From Lachnospiraceae bacterium (GTDB taxonomy: Bacteria; Bacillota; Clostridia; Lachnospirales; Lachnospiraceae), in contig CAJTDK010000004.1 of the NCBI GenBank assembly GCA_910575105.1, positions 124,001 through 188,000 on the forward strand: a DNA stretch of 64,000 nucleotides, read 5' to 3'. This document shows positions 45,477 to 54,232 of this stretch, in pieces. The number at the start of each line of letters is the position of its first letter. Position 1 is the stretch's first letter. The position numbers and the translations under genes were made by a program. The notes beneath the pieces were generated by a model. The model had not been told where the DNA came from. It searched no databases and was given only the letters and a program-made list of their open reading frames with translations.

Positions 45477-47209
45477 TCTGCCTGCCTGATCTTGGATATG
45501 TCCGAATCGATGACAAGGGAATAATTGGTATAATACACCACAAAGCCTGGCTTTGCGCCGTTAGGCTTTTTCACATGTTTTTTCTCTACATAGTCGATCT
45601 CGACTTTGCTGCTTCCCTGTTTTTTGGAATAATATGCAGCCAGCCGGCCGGCCTCCTCAAAGGTACGGTCCGGCAGTTCGCCGCCGCCTGATTTTACGAT
45701 AACATGGGAGCCGGGAGTCTTTTTGGCATGGAACCACCAGTCATTTCCGTTAGCGAAGGAGAACGTAAGCTCATCGTTCTGGAGATTGTTCTTTCCTACA
45801 TACATATGGTAGCCGTCGCTGGAAATGTAGTGAAGCGGTTTACTGGTGAGCTTAACCTTCTTTTTGCTGAACTTGCGGCGGATGTAGCCGCTCTGCATCA
45901 GCTCCTCTTTGATCTGCAAAAGGTCGGCTTCACTAAGGGCGATGTCAAGGGCATTGCTGATGGATTCCAGATATTCGATGTCGTCGGCAGTTTCTTTGAT
46001 CAATTCTGACAGCGCTTCAAAGGTCCGCTTCTGCTTGTTGTATTTTGCAAAATATTTCTGAGAATTTTCCTGGGGCGCCTTTGTATTGTCCAGGGGAATC
46101 GTGACCTCTTCGCCGGTATAGTAGTTGAGGCAGGCCAGATCCTTTGCGCCTGGCTCAAGGTTATAGCCGTAGGTGTTGATCAGTTCGCCGTAGACTTTAT
46201 ATTTGTCACGGTTCTGGGTATCTTTGATCTGCCTGGACTGCAGGTCGTATTTTTTGCGGCTGCGCTCCAGTGCGGTCTGTACTACGTGGCGCAGGTCGGT
46301 GCTCTTCTGGCGGATACGGGTCTGGGTATTCTTTGTGGCATAGTAGGTGGCCAGAACCTTTGAGATGGAGCCGAAGGCTTCCTTACGGTAATGTTCAAAA
46401 TGGGACAGGGGCAGAGCGCTGAATTCCTTCGGAGTGTTCCCGTCATAGTAGATGACCGGCTGGAAGCTTTTGCAGCGGACCTGTTCAATATAATAGGAAA
46501 ACTGCCGGTAAAGGTGCAACAGCTCATCTGCGGAAAGGTCCTTAGCAGGTATGCCGGATTCGATCCCCGACAGGGCGCAGACCTCCTCGGCCGCCACCGG
46601 ACTGATCCCGGTAAAGCTGGTGTAGAAGGCCTTTCCTACAGGCACAGGCTTTTCCTTCAAGGCTTCGGCAAAATCTGTCCCGGACAGGTCAAGAGGATCC
46701 TTTTTGGACATGGTGTCGGGGATGAAGTAGTCCCGCCCCGGCAGAACTTCCCGGACCGAACTCATCTGGGACGATACGTGCTTGATGCTGTCGATGATCA
46801 TGTCTTTGTCGTCGCAGAAGATGATGTTGCTGTGTTTTCCCATGATCTCCACGATCAGTCTTTTCTGGCACAGATCCCCCATCTCATCTAAGTGTTCGAT
46901 ATCGAGCCTGATGATCCGCTCAAGATGCGGCTGGGAGATCTTAGTGATCCGTCCGTTACCGATATGCTTTCGCAACAGCATGCAAAATCCCGGCGCGGTC
47001 ATCGGACTCGGCTTATTCTCCTCTGTAAGATAGATCAGAGGAAGGGAAGCGCTTGCCGATAGATAGAGCCGGCGCTGCCCCTGGGGGGTCTTCACCGTCA
47101 GCAGGAGCTCATCGTTCTCCGGCTGCGCGATCTTGGCGATCCTTCCTCCTGTAAGTACTTGATCTAATTCATCTGCAACCGCAGCGATCGTAATTCCATC
47201 CAAAGCCAT
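45473..47209 (-). CDS. rqcH: RqcH (Rqc2 homologue, NFACT protein)
   Basis: RqcH binds stalled 50S subunits and adds C-terminal alanine tails that mark nascent chains for decay. The 578-residue protein has the NFACT-N domain (ALDGITIAAVADELDQVLTGGRIAKI), helix-hairpin-helix and coiled-coil middle, and the NFACT-R block (HAKKTPGSHVIVKSGG). It is often mis-annotated as fibronectin-binding protein. GAGGAGG lies 8 bases before the ATG at 47209. Its promoter overlaps the divergent yicC promoter. Confidence 0.93.
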   Translation of the reverse strand: MALDGITIAAVADELDQVLTGGRIAKIAQPENDELLLTVKTPQGQRRLYLSASASLPLIYLTEENKPSPMTAPGFCMLLRKHIGNGRITKISQPHLERIIRLDIEHLDEMGDLCQKRLIVEIMGKHSNIIFCDDKDMIIDSIKHVSSQMSSVREVLPGRDYFIPDTMSKKDPLDLSGTDFAEALKEKPVPVGKAFYTSFTGISPVAAEEVCALSGIESGIPAKDLSADELLHLYRQFSYYIEQVRCKSFQPVIYYDGNTPKEFSALPLSHFEHYRKEAFGSISKVLATYYATKNTQTRIRQKSTDLRHVVQTALERSRKKYDLQSRQIKDTQNRDKYKVYGELINTYGYNLEPGAKDLACLNYYTGEEVTIPLDNTKAPQENSQKYFAKYNKQKRTFEALSELIKETADDIEYLESISNALDIALSEADLLQIKEELMQSGYIRRKFSKKKVKLTSKPLHYISSDGYHMYVGKNNLQNDELTFSFANGNDWWFHAKKTPGSHVIVKSGGGELPDRTFEEAGRLAAYYSKKQGSSKVEIDYVEKKHVKKPNGAKPGFVVYYTNYSLVIDSDISKIRQAD

Positions 47210-47298
47210 AATAAAATCCTCCTCATGTTTTCCTGTAATATAGGGCTTATTTTGCATGCTGCCTGTAATAACCCAGGCTGAAACATAAAATATTTTAT

Positions 47299-47327
47299 AG
47301 TATACCACAGTTGACGGCGTATTCCAA
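47299..47327 (-). promoter_or_regulatory. Promoter of rqcH
   Basis: On the minus strand TTGGAA (complement of 47322-47327), a 17-base spacer and TATACT (complement of 47299-47304). It is interleaved with the plus-strand promoter at 47311-47339, so the two may compete. Confidence 0.65.
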
Positions 47328-47339
47328 ATGACTTATAAT
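47311..47339 (+). promoter_or_regulatory. Promoter of the yicC-gmk-rpoZ unit
   Basis: TTGACG (47311-47316), a 17-base spacer and consensus TATAAT (47334-47339). Transcripts would start near 47346 and carry the structured element from 47367. Confidence 0.75.
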
Positions 47340-47366
47340 AATTTTGGATTATAATGCCGATGCAAC

Positions 47367-47510
47367 GTTACTGTTCATGGGTCGGGAATGCGCACTGGCT
47401 GCGCATTCCGTAAGAACATGATATAGGAGTGAGGGGCGGCTTTTGCGCAGCAAAACTCGGAATGCCGCCACGGATGCTGCTATGAGCGGCCCCTGGGCCG
47501 TGAATAGCAG
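47367..47510 (+). repeat. Structured intergenic element, copy 2 (yicC leader)
   Basis: Aligned with copy 1 at 11079-11221 over its whole length. Hairpin 1 is a perfect 10-bp stem (GGAATGCGCA with TGCGCATTCC around CTGGC). The middle forms TTTTGC with GCAAAA, and GGCGGC with GCCGCC. Hairpin 3 keeps GCTAT with ATAGC and an inner GGCCC with GGGCC. It begins about 20 bases after the predicted start site and ends about 47 bases before yicC. Confidence 0.85.
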
Positions 47511-47557
47511 CGATGCAACTTGTAGACAAGGATTAAGACAAAGAAGGGTTCTTAAAT

Positions 47558-48439
47558 ATGATTAAAAGCATGACGGGCTTCGGACGGTGTGAAATCATGG
47601 AAGGGGAACGCAGGTTTACCGTTGAGATTAAGGGCGTGAATCACCGTTATCTGGATACCAGCATCCGTATGCCTAAAAAACTTAATTTTTTTGAAACATC
47701 TATCCGCAGCTTGCTAAAACAGAGTATACAGCGGGGGAAGGTAGATATTTTTATTACTTACGAGGATCTGTCGGAGAGCCAGGTATCACTTAAGTATAAT
47801 GAGGCTTTGGCGGGAGAATATCTGTCTTATTTTCAGAAGATGGCGGACACATTTTCACTGGAGAATGATATCCGGGTATCCGCTCTTTCCAGATATCCGG
47901 AGATCCTTACGATGGAGGAGCAGGCGCCGGATGAGGAGAAGTTGTGGACAGGACTTAAGAGAGCCCTTGACGGGGCTATCGCCCAGTTTGTGGAGACCAG
48001 AGGCTTAGAGGGAGAGAATCTGAAGAAGGACCTGACCAGGAAGCTTGACGGGATGCTTATGATGGTGGACAGCATCGAAAAGCGGGCGCCCCAGATCATC
48101 GCGGAGTATAGAAAGAAGCTGGAGAAGAAGGTAAAGGAGCTTTTAGAGGATACCCAGATCGAGGACAGCAGGATCGCGGCGGAGGTCGTCATATTTGCGG
48201 ACAAGATCTGTACCGACGAGGAGGTTGTAAGGCTTAAGAGCCATGTGGAGCATATGAAGGAGACGCTGCTTTCCGATGATAACGGGATCGGCCGTAAGCT
48301 TGATTTCATCGCGCAGGAGATGAACCGGGAGGCCAATACGATCCTATCTAAGGCCAATGATCTTGAGATCGCCAACTTAGGGATCGAGCTTAAGACGGAG
48401 ATAGAAAAGATCAGGGAGCAGATTCAGAATATTGAGTAG
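47558..48439 (+). CDS. yicC: YicC family endoribonuclease
   Basis: YicC-type proteins are endoribonucleases that act on structured RNA in E. coli and Bacillus. The opening IKSMTGFGRCE and the end LDFIAQEMNREANTILSKANDLEIANLGIELK are characteristic. The 293-residue length is typical. It heads a gmk-rpoZ run. The DUF370/remA gene that often stands between yicC and gmk in Firmicutes is absent here. Confidence 0.95.
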   Translation: MIKSMTGFGRCEIMEGERRFTVEIKGVNHRYLDTSIRMPKKLNFFETSIRSLLKQSIQRGKVDIFITYEDLSESQVSLKYNEALAGEYLSYFQKMADTFSLENDIRVSALSRYPEILTMEEQAPDEEKLWTGLKRALDGAIAQFVETRGLEGENLKKDLTRKLDGMLMMVDSIEKRAPQIIAEYRKKLEKKVKELLEDTQIEDSRIAAEVVIFADKICTDEEVVRLKSHVEHMKETLLSDDNGIGRKLDFIAQEMNREANTILSKANDLEIANLGIELKTEIEKIREQIQNIE

Positions 48440-48465
48440 ATGAAACAGCGATGGAGGGAAAGTCC

Positions 48466-49092
48466 ATGAAGGAGAGAGGGATACTGATCGTCGTGTCCGG
48501 CTTTTCGGGAGCAGGAAAAGGTACGATCATGAAGGAGCTGATTAACCGCTATGATAATTACGCGCTGTCAGTGTCTGCCACTACGAGAAGCCCGCGGAAG
48601 GGGGAGGCGGACGGCAGGGAATATTTTTTTAAAACTACGCAGGAATTTGAAAAAATGATTGCGAAAGAGGAATTGATAGAGTATGCTAGATACGTGAACA
48701 ATTATTACGGGACGCCCCGCGCCTATGTGGAGGAGAAGCTTTCTGAGGGCAGGGATGTGATTCTGGAGATTGAGATACAGGGAGCGCTTAAGGTGAAGGA
48801 AAAATTCCCGGATACGGTACTTTTATTCGTCATGCCCCCAAGCGCCGGGGTACTGAAGGAAAGACTTGTGGGCCGGGGGACGGAGACAGAGGATGTGATC
48901 AGGTCCCGTATGAAGCGCGCGTGTGAGGAAGCAGAAGGGATGGACAGGTATGATTACCTGGTCATCAACGATGAGCTTTCGGCCTGCGTAGAGGAGGTAC
49001 ACCAGATCATTAAGAGCGAGCACAAAAGGAGCTTCCGCAATCAGGAGCTTATGGAGAAGATCAGAGAAGAATTGATAGAATTAAACAGGTGA
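48466..49092 (+). CDS. gmk: Guanylate kinase
   Basis: Gmk converts GMP to GDP. The P-loop VVSGFSGAGKGTI, SVSATTRSPRKGEADGREYFF (GMP binding) and YGTPRAYVEE are visible. AGGG stands before the ATG at 48466, which gives 208 residues; the frame can be read from 48451 too. It lies between yicC and rpoZ in the classic Firmicute order. Confidence 0.95.
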   Translation: MKERGILIVVSGFSGAGKGTIMKELINRYDNYALSVSATTRSPRKGEADGREYFFKTTQEFEKMIAKEELIEYARYVNNYYGTPRAYVEEKLSEGRDVILEIEIQGALKVKEKFPDTVLLFVMPPSAGVLKERLVGRGTETEDVIRSRMKRACEEAEGMDRYDYLVINDELSACVEEVHQIIKSEHKRSFRNQELMEKIREELIELNR

Positions 49093-49111
49093 TTGGAAAG
49101 GAGAACAGTTT

Positions 49112-49348
49112 ATGTTACACCCATCTTACACAGATTTGATGAAAGTAGTGAACAAGGATGTCGAGGAGGGCGAGACGAAGGTTGTCAACAGCCGCTATTC
49201 TATCGTTATGGCTACGGCCAAGCGGGCGAGGGAGATCATCGACGGCTCTATGCCTCTGGTGAATATAAAAGGAAGTGAAAAGCCGTTGTCGGTTGCGATT
49301 GATGAGTTGAATCAGGCGAAGATCAAGGTTGACGGAGAGGAAGATTGA
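49112..49348 (+). CDS. rpoZ: RNA polymerase omega subunit
   Basis: The 78-residue product has the omega core VVNSRYSIVMATAKRAREI, which contacts the beta-prime subunit, and ends soon after PLSVAIDELNQAKI. AAAGGAG lies upstream. A 12-bp stem with wobble pairs (AGGGCAGGTGCC at 49367-49378, GGTATCTGCCCT at 49383-49394) without a T run separates it from rimO. Confidence 0.94.
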   Translation: MLHPSYTDLMKVVNKDVEEGETKVVNSRYSIVMATAKRAREIIDGSMPLVNIKGSEKPLSVAIDELNQAKIKVDGEED

Positions 49349-49416
49349 TCAGGCTTTGGTCAGGACAGGGCAGGTGCCGGAAGGTATCTGCCCTGACAGT
49401 TATGTAAGGAGAGACG

Positions 49417-50754
49417 ATGAATTTATTATTTATTTCATTAGGATGCGACAAGAATCTTGTGGATTCGGAGGTTATGCTTGGGATCGTGGAGAAGAATGGC
49501 TACCGTATCGTGGATTCGGAGGAGGATGCGGATATTATCGTCATCAATACCTGCTGTTTTATCCATGATGCGAAGGAAGAGAGCATTCAGACGATCCTGG
49601 AGACGGCGGAGTACAAGAAGGGCGGCAGGCTTAAGGCGCTGATTGTGACGGGCTGCCTTGCCCAGAGATATAAAGAGGAGATTCTTGCGGAGATTCCAGA
49701 GGTGGATGCGGTGCTGGGAACCGCCTCTTATGATAAGATAGCAGAGACTATTGAGCGGGCCTTATCGGGCGGCGGCTTTGTGGAGCTTTCGGATGTTGAC
49801 CGGCTGCCCTTTGTGGATACCAGGCGCCTGGTGACGACCGGCGGGCATTTTGCCTATCTTAAGATTGCTGAGGGGTGTGATAAGCGCTGTACCTACTGCA
49901 TCATTCCTAGGCTTCGGGGGAATTACCGGAGTGTTCCCATGGAGCGTCTGGTGCGTGAAGCTGAGGAGCTGGCAGAGCAGGGCGTCAAGGAGCTGATTCT
50001 GGTCGCTCAGGAGACGACGCTTTACGGGAAGGATCTTTATGGGGAGAAGTCCCTGCCCAGGCTGCTTCGCCAGCTCTGCAGGATCAGGGGGCTTCGGTGG
50101 ATACGTATTCTTTACTGCTATCCGGAGGAGATTGATGACGAGCTTATCCAGGTGATGAAGGAGGAAAAGAAGATTTGTCATTATCTGGATCTACCTATCC
50201 AGCATTCGGAGGATGAGATCCTTAAGAAAATGGGCCGGAGGACGACGAGGCGGCAGCTGATTTCCACGGTGGAAAAGCTCAGGCGGGAGATCCCGGATAT
50301 CGTGCTGCGCACTACACTGATTACCGGGTTCCCTGGGGAGACAAAGGAGCAGCATGAGGCGCTGATGGACTTTGTGGACGAGATGGAGTTTGAACGGCTG
50401 GGTGTATTTACCTATTCGCCGGAGGAGGATACGCCGGCGGCGGACTTTCCGGGACAGATACCCGAGGAGGTAAAGGAGGAGAGGCGCGCGGAGCTTATGG
50501 AGCTTCAGCAGGAGATTGTATTTGAGCAGGCGGAGACGGTGACGGGAAAAGAGCTTCTGGTCATGATCGAGGGGAAGGTTGCGGACGAGGACGCTTATGT
50601 GGGCCGCACCTATATGGACGCTCCGGGCGTGGACGGGCTGATCTTTGTCAATACGGGCAGAGAGCTTGTGTCCGGGGATTTTGCGAAGGTGACCGTGACC
50701 GGGGCGGCGGAATATGATTTGATAGGAGAGTTGAGCGATGAATTTACCAAATAA
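49417..50754 (+). CDS. rimO: Ribosomal protein S12 methylthiotransferase RimO
   Basis: RimO adds a methylthio group to Asp of ribosomal protein S12. The N-terminal UPF0004 domain (SLGCDKNLVDSEVMLG) and the radical-SAM cluster CDKRCTYCIIP are present, and a TRAM domain ends the 445-residue protein. The phrase SLGCDKNLVDSE distinguishes RimO from MiaB. The last 17 bases overlap pgsA. Confidence 0.95.
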   Translation: MNLLFISLGCDKNLVDSEVMLGIVEKNGYRIVDSEEDADIIVINTCCFIHDAKEESIQTILETAEYKKGGRLKALIVTGCLAQRYKEEILAEIPEVDAVLGTASYDKIAETIERALSGGGFVELSDVDRLPFVDTRRLVTTGGHFAYLKIAEGCDKRCTYCIIPRLRGNYRSVPMERLVREAEELAEQGVKELILVAQETTLYGKDLYGEKSLPRLLRQLCRIRGLRWIRILYCYPEEIDDELIQVMKEEKKICHYLDLPIQHSEDEILKKMGRRTTRRQLISTVEKLRREIPDIVLRTTLITGFPGETKEQHEALMDFVDEMEFERLGVFTYSPEEDTPAADFPGQIPEEVKEERRAELMELQQEIVFEQAETVTGKELLVMIEGKVADEDAYVGRTYMDAPGVDGLIFVNTGRELVSGDFAKVTVTGAAEYDLIGELSDEFTK

Positions 50755-51280
50755 ACTGACTGTACTGAGAGTGGTCATGGTGCCGTTTTTCGTATTTTTT
50801 ATGCTGACGGACGCAGGCGGCGCGGCAAATAAGTGGATTGCCCTTGTGATCTTTTGTGTGGCCAGCCTTACGGATATGCTGGACGGGAAGATCGCCCGGG
50901 CGCGGAATCTGGTGACGAATTTCGGGAAATTTATGGATCCGCTGGCGGATAAGCTGCTGGTCTGCTCGGCCATGATCTGCCTGATTACTACGGGCCAGCT
51001 TGCGGCGTGGATCGTCATTATCATCATTGCCAGGGAATTTATCATCAGCGGCTTCCGGCTGGTGGCGGCGGACAACGGGATCGTCATCGCGGCCAGCTAC
51101 TGGGGGAAATTTAAGACGGTAGCCCAGATGGCGATGATCATCGTGCTGATCGCGGATTTCGGCGGCGTATTTTCTATGATTGGAAATGTGCTGGTCTGGG
51201 TATCCTTAATTTTGACGGTCGTTTCTCTGATCGATTATGTGGCAAAAAATATTGAAGTGTTAACACAGGGAGGTATGTGA
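50738..51280 (+). CDS. pgsA: Phosphatidylglycerophosphate synthase
   Basis: PgsA joins CDP-diacylglycerol and glycerol 3-phosphate. The CDP-alcohol phosphotransferase signature runs DMLDGKIARARNLVTNFGKF, then MDPLADK, with its Asp residues. Four or more membrane helices occur in 180 residues. It overlaps rimO at its start, and cinA begins at its stop: the three are coupled. Confidence 0.96.
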   Translation: MNLPNKLTVLRVVMVPFFVFFMLTDAGGAANKWIALVIFCVASLTDMLDGKIARARNLVTNFGKFMDPLADKLLVCSAMICLITTGQLAAWIVIIIIAREFIISGFRLVAADNGIVIAASYWGKFKTVAQMAMIIVLIADFGGVFSMIGNVLVWVSLILTVVSLIDYVAKNIEVLTQGGM

Positions 51281-51282
51281 TC

Positions 51283-52524
51283 ATGGTTGTAGAACTGATA
51301 TCAGTAGGGACGGAGATCCTGCTTGGGAATATTGTGAATACGAATGCGGCTTATCTGTCGGAAAAATGTGCCGCTCTGGGGCTTTCCTGCTATCACCAGA
51401 GTGTGGTGGGGGATAATGAGGGGCGGCTTGAAGAGACTGTCCGCCTTGCGCTTAGCAGGTCGGACATCGTGATCTTAAGCGGAGGGCTTGGGCCGACGAA
51501 GGACGACCTGACCAAAGAGGTGACGGCGAAGGTATTCGGAAAAGCGCTTTATGAAGATACGCATACAAAGGAGCGGATCGCCGGATATTTTTCCCAGATG
51601 CGAAGCGGGCAGGTTACGGAGAATAACTGGAAACAGGCGATGGTGCCGGAGGGAGCCAAAGTGGTGGACAACCATAACGGCACGGCTCCGGGGCTGATCA
51701 TCGAGGAGAACGGCAAAACAGCTATCCTCCTTCCTGGGCCTCCTAACGAGATCAAGCCTATGTTTGAGCGGGATATCGTGCCCTATCTTAGAAGCCTTGA
51801 GCCGGAGGGCATCTATTCTAAGATGGTGAAGATCTGCTCCATCGGGGAGAGTAAGGCAGAGACGATGGTGTCAGACCTGCTGGAGAACCAGTCTAATCCT
51901 ACGATCGCGCCTTATGCCAAGACCGGGGAGGTACATTTTCGGGTGACGGCTAAGGCTGCGGATGAGAGAGAGGCGGATGGGCTGATAGAGCCTGTGATCA
52001 GGTATCTGTACCGGATATTCGGCGACAAGATCTATACCACCAGCGAGGAGGTGACGCTTGAGGACGCGGTAGTGGAGCTTCTTAAGGAGAATGAGCTTAC
52101 GCTCACGACGGCAGAATCCTGCACGGCAGGGCTTCTTGCAGGGAGGATCATGAACGTGGCCGGCGCTTCAAAGGTTTACAATGAAGGGTATATTACCTAT
52201 TCTAACGAGGCGAAGGAAAGGATTCTTAGCGTCAGCCATGAGACACTGGAAAGGTACGGCGCGGTGAGTCCTGAGACGGCCGCCGAGATGGCTGAGGGCG
52301 CGGCGAGGGCGGCGAAGGCATCCGCTTCACTCAGCGTGACGGGAATCGCAGGACCTGACGGGGGAACTAAGGAGAAGCCGGTAGGGCTTGTGTATATCAG
52401 TTGCCAGGTCAGGGGAAAGATGCGTACCGAGGAGTTCCGTTTTACCGGGAACCGGGAGAAGAACAGAGAATATGCGGTGGTGCGCGCGCTGACACTTTTG
52501 TGGGAAGAATTGATGGAAGTATAA
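51283..52524 (+). CDS. cinA: CinA: nicotinamide-nucleotide amidase/competence-damage protein
   Basis: CinA has an N-terminal MoCF-like domain (ELISVGTEILLGNIVNTNAAYL, SGGLGPTKDDLTKEV) with COG1058 pyrophosphatase activity in some members, and a C-terminal nicotinamide-nucleotide amidase domain (TTAESCTAGLLAGRI, SVTGIAGPDGGT). It recycles NMN and ADP-ribose-type products. 414 residues. GGAGG stands 9 bases before the ATG at 51283; the GTG at 51277 is nearer to it but too close. Confidence 0.94.
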   Translation: MVVELISVGTEILLGNIVNTNAAYLSEKCAALGLSCYHQSVVGDNEGRLEETVRLALSRSDIVILSGGLGPTKDDLTKEVTAKVFGKALYEDTHTKERIAGYFSQMRSGQVTENNWKQAMVPEGAKVVDNHNGTAPGLIIEENGKTAILLPGPPNEIKPMFERDIVPYLRSLEPEGIYSKMVKICSIGESKAETMVSDLLENQSNPTIAPYAKTGEVHFRVTAKAADEREADGLIEPVIRYLYRIFGDKIYTTSEEVTLEDAVVELLKENELTLTTAESCTAGLLAGRIMNVAGASKVYNEGYITYSNEAKERILSVSHETLERYGAVSPETAAEMAEGAARAAKASASLSVTGIAGPDGGTKEKPVGLVYISCQVRGKMRTEEFRFTGNREKNREYAVVRALTLLWEELMEV

Positions 52525-52558
52525 ATTAGTGGAAGTATAAATTGCTGGAAGCATAAAA
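52514..52558 (+). repeat. 16-bp tandem repeat at the cinA stop
   Basis: TGGAAGTATAAATTAG (52514-52529) and TGGAAGTATAAATTGC (52530-52545) are followed by the partial unit TGGAAGCATAAAA. The first unit contains the stop codon of cinA. Confidence 0.8.
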
Positions 52559-52572
52559 GGAGTTGATGGAAG

Positions 52573-54051
52573 ATGGAAGTCAGAATATTACAGAAATCAG
52601 AGCTTTTGCCGGCGCTGCATCTTGTGTGGGAGGTATTTGTGGAGGATGTGGCACCCTCTTACACACCGGAGGGCGTGGGAGAGTTTCAGAAATTTATCAA
52701 ATATGACAGTATCCGTGCCAGCGTGGAGCGGGGGGAGATCATCTTTTTCGGCGCTTTTGAGGGCGCTGATCTGTGCGGGACCATGGCTGTAAAGTCGATG
52801 GGGCATATCTGCCTGTTTTATGTGAAGAAGGACTGCCAGGGAAAGGGAATCGGACGGATGCTTTTTTCGGCGGTCTACCATTTCTGCGCGCGGCAGCTTA
52901 AGGTGACCCGGATCACGGTCAATGCCGCCCCTGAGGCCGTGGTGAAGTACCAGCATATGGGTATGCGCCAGACGGATGGAGAGCAGAATGTGAACGGGAT
53001 GCGCTTTGTCCCTATGGAGCTGTATGTGAATCCGGCAGATCTGCCGCAGCAGCAGAAAAAGAGCCGTACCGGCTGGATCGCCGGGGGAATCGCCGCAGCG
53101 GTATTGGGAATCGTGCTTATCGCTGCCGGCGGGACGGTGCTGATCAGGAATCTGTATAAGATCAGCCAGCAGATGACAGACAGGATCGAGGACAATACGC
53201 CGCAGTGGGATGATGACGATCCTATGAACCCGGACAGCCCGCTTTGGGATGAGCGGGATACTTACGGAGATAACGACGGGGATGACCAGATCGGCCCAGA
53301 GGTATCCGGGGGCTCGGGAGTGGCGTCGATTCCCGCGTACCTTGCAGATGATCTGGCTTACGAGATCGAAGAGGATTACTATACATATACGGATGATGAA
53401 AAACAGTCCATGCTGATCAGCTTCAACGTGCAGTATCCTGTGCTTAAGGGGCTTGACCAGGCCGTTGAGGACAAGATCAATGCGCAGATCCGGGAATGCG
53501 CCATGCTTACGGTGGATGAGATCTATAATAACCCGTCCGGGGAGTTTAAGGAGAAGATACTGGAAACCGCCAGTCCTATCCTTGCCAGCGTGGTCAATTA
53601 CAAAGTATGTTACGCTAACGGTCAGTTTATCAGTATCGTATTCGAGGATATGGGCGCTAAGGGCAGCCAGGAGGATGCATACCAGCATCTGCGCACGCTG
53701 AATATCGGCCTTAAGGACGGCAGGGTCTATACGGTGAAGGACATCGTGAACCTTGACGATGGCTTTGTGGAGGAATGGCTTGAGATCATGCGCGACGAGG
53801 CCGGAGACGTCAATTTCCTGGCAGAGCTTGACGAGGAGGATATGATAAAGACGCTGGGCGGGGAAAGCATTGACGGCAATTATGTGGCGAATTTCTTCGT
53901 GGATAAGGACGGGATCGAGATCGGCTATGACCTGAACTACGTAAGCGGCGACCCGGCAGACCTCAAATTTGTGTGGGTGACGGCGCCCTTTACTTTTGAG
54001 CAGATAACGCCTTATGAGAAGGACAAGGAATTCTGGAAATTCTTTGACTAA
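52573..54051 (+). CDS. GNAT acetyltransferase fused to a membrane helix and an RsiV-like outer domain
   Basis: Residues 1-150 are a GNAT fold (CLFYVKKDCQGKGIGRMLFSAV is the acetyl-CoA loop). A basic patch (QQQKKSRTG) precedes a membrane helix at about 167-190. An acidic stalk rich in Asp and Pro (DDDDPMNPDSPLWDERD) leads to a domain of DUF3298/RsiV type (about 290-492, NVQYPVLKGLDQAVEDKINAQI, LNIGLKDGRVYTVKDI). RsiV-like domains bind muropeptides or lysozyme in other Firmicutes. Cytoplasmic acetylation coupled to an outside sensor would follow if the parts act together. 492 residues. Confidence 0.8.
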   Translation: MEVRILQKSELLPALHLVWEVFVEDVAPSYTPEGVGEFQKFIKYDSIRASVERGEIIFFGAFEGADLCGTMAVKSMGHICLFYVKKDCQGKGIGRMLFSAVYHFCARQLKVTRITVNAAPEAVVKYQHMGMRQTDGEQNVNGMRFVPMELYVNPADLPQQQKKSRTGWIAGGIAAAVLGIVLIAAGGTVLIRNLYKISQQMTDRIEDNTPQWDDDDPMNPDSPLWDERDTYGDNDGDDQIGPEVSGGSGVASIPAYLADDLAYEIEEDYYTYTDDEKQSMLISFNVQYPVLKGLDQAVEDKINAQIRECAMLTVDEIYNNPSGEFKEKILETASPILASVVNYKVCYANGQFISIVFEDMGAKGSQEDAYQHLRTLNIGLKDGRVYTVKDIVNLDDGFVEEWLEIMRDEAGDVNFLAELDEEDMIKTLGGESIDGNYVANFFVDKDGIEIGYDLNYVSGDPADLKFVWVTAPFTFEQITPYEKDKEFWKFFD

Positions 54052-54232
54052 AGCAGCGGATAGTAAAGCCTTCGGAAATAATATGGCAAATGGACTGAAA
54101 ACAGATATAAAAATGTAGCAAAGTACCAATTGACGAACACCTAAATATATGCGAAAATATTTTTATATGGTGTTAAAGATGTAACAAACTTTACACGCAG
54201 AAAAAATCAACATAGTTGAAAGGAGTTTTAAA

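Noticed and set aside
52597-54129. A 510-codon open frame on the minus strand opposite the GNAT/RsiV-like gene
   Set aside because: It is the mirror of a real gene with clear domains on the plus strand; the translated product is rich in His, Arg and Pro and shows no domain.
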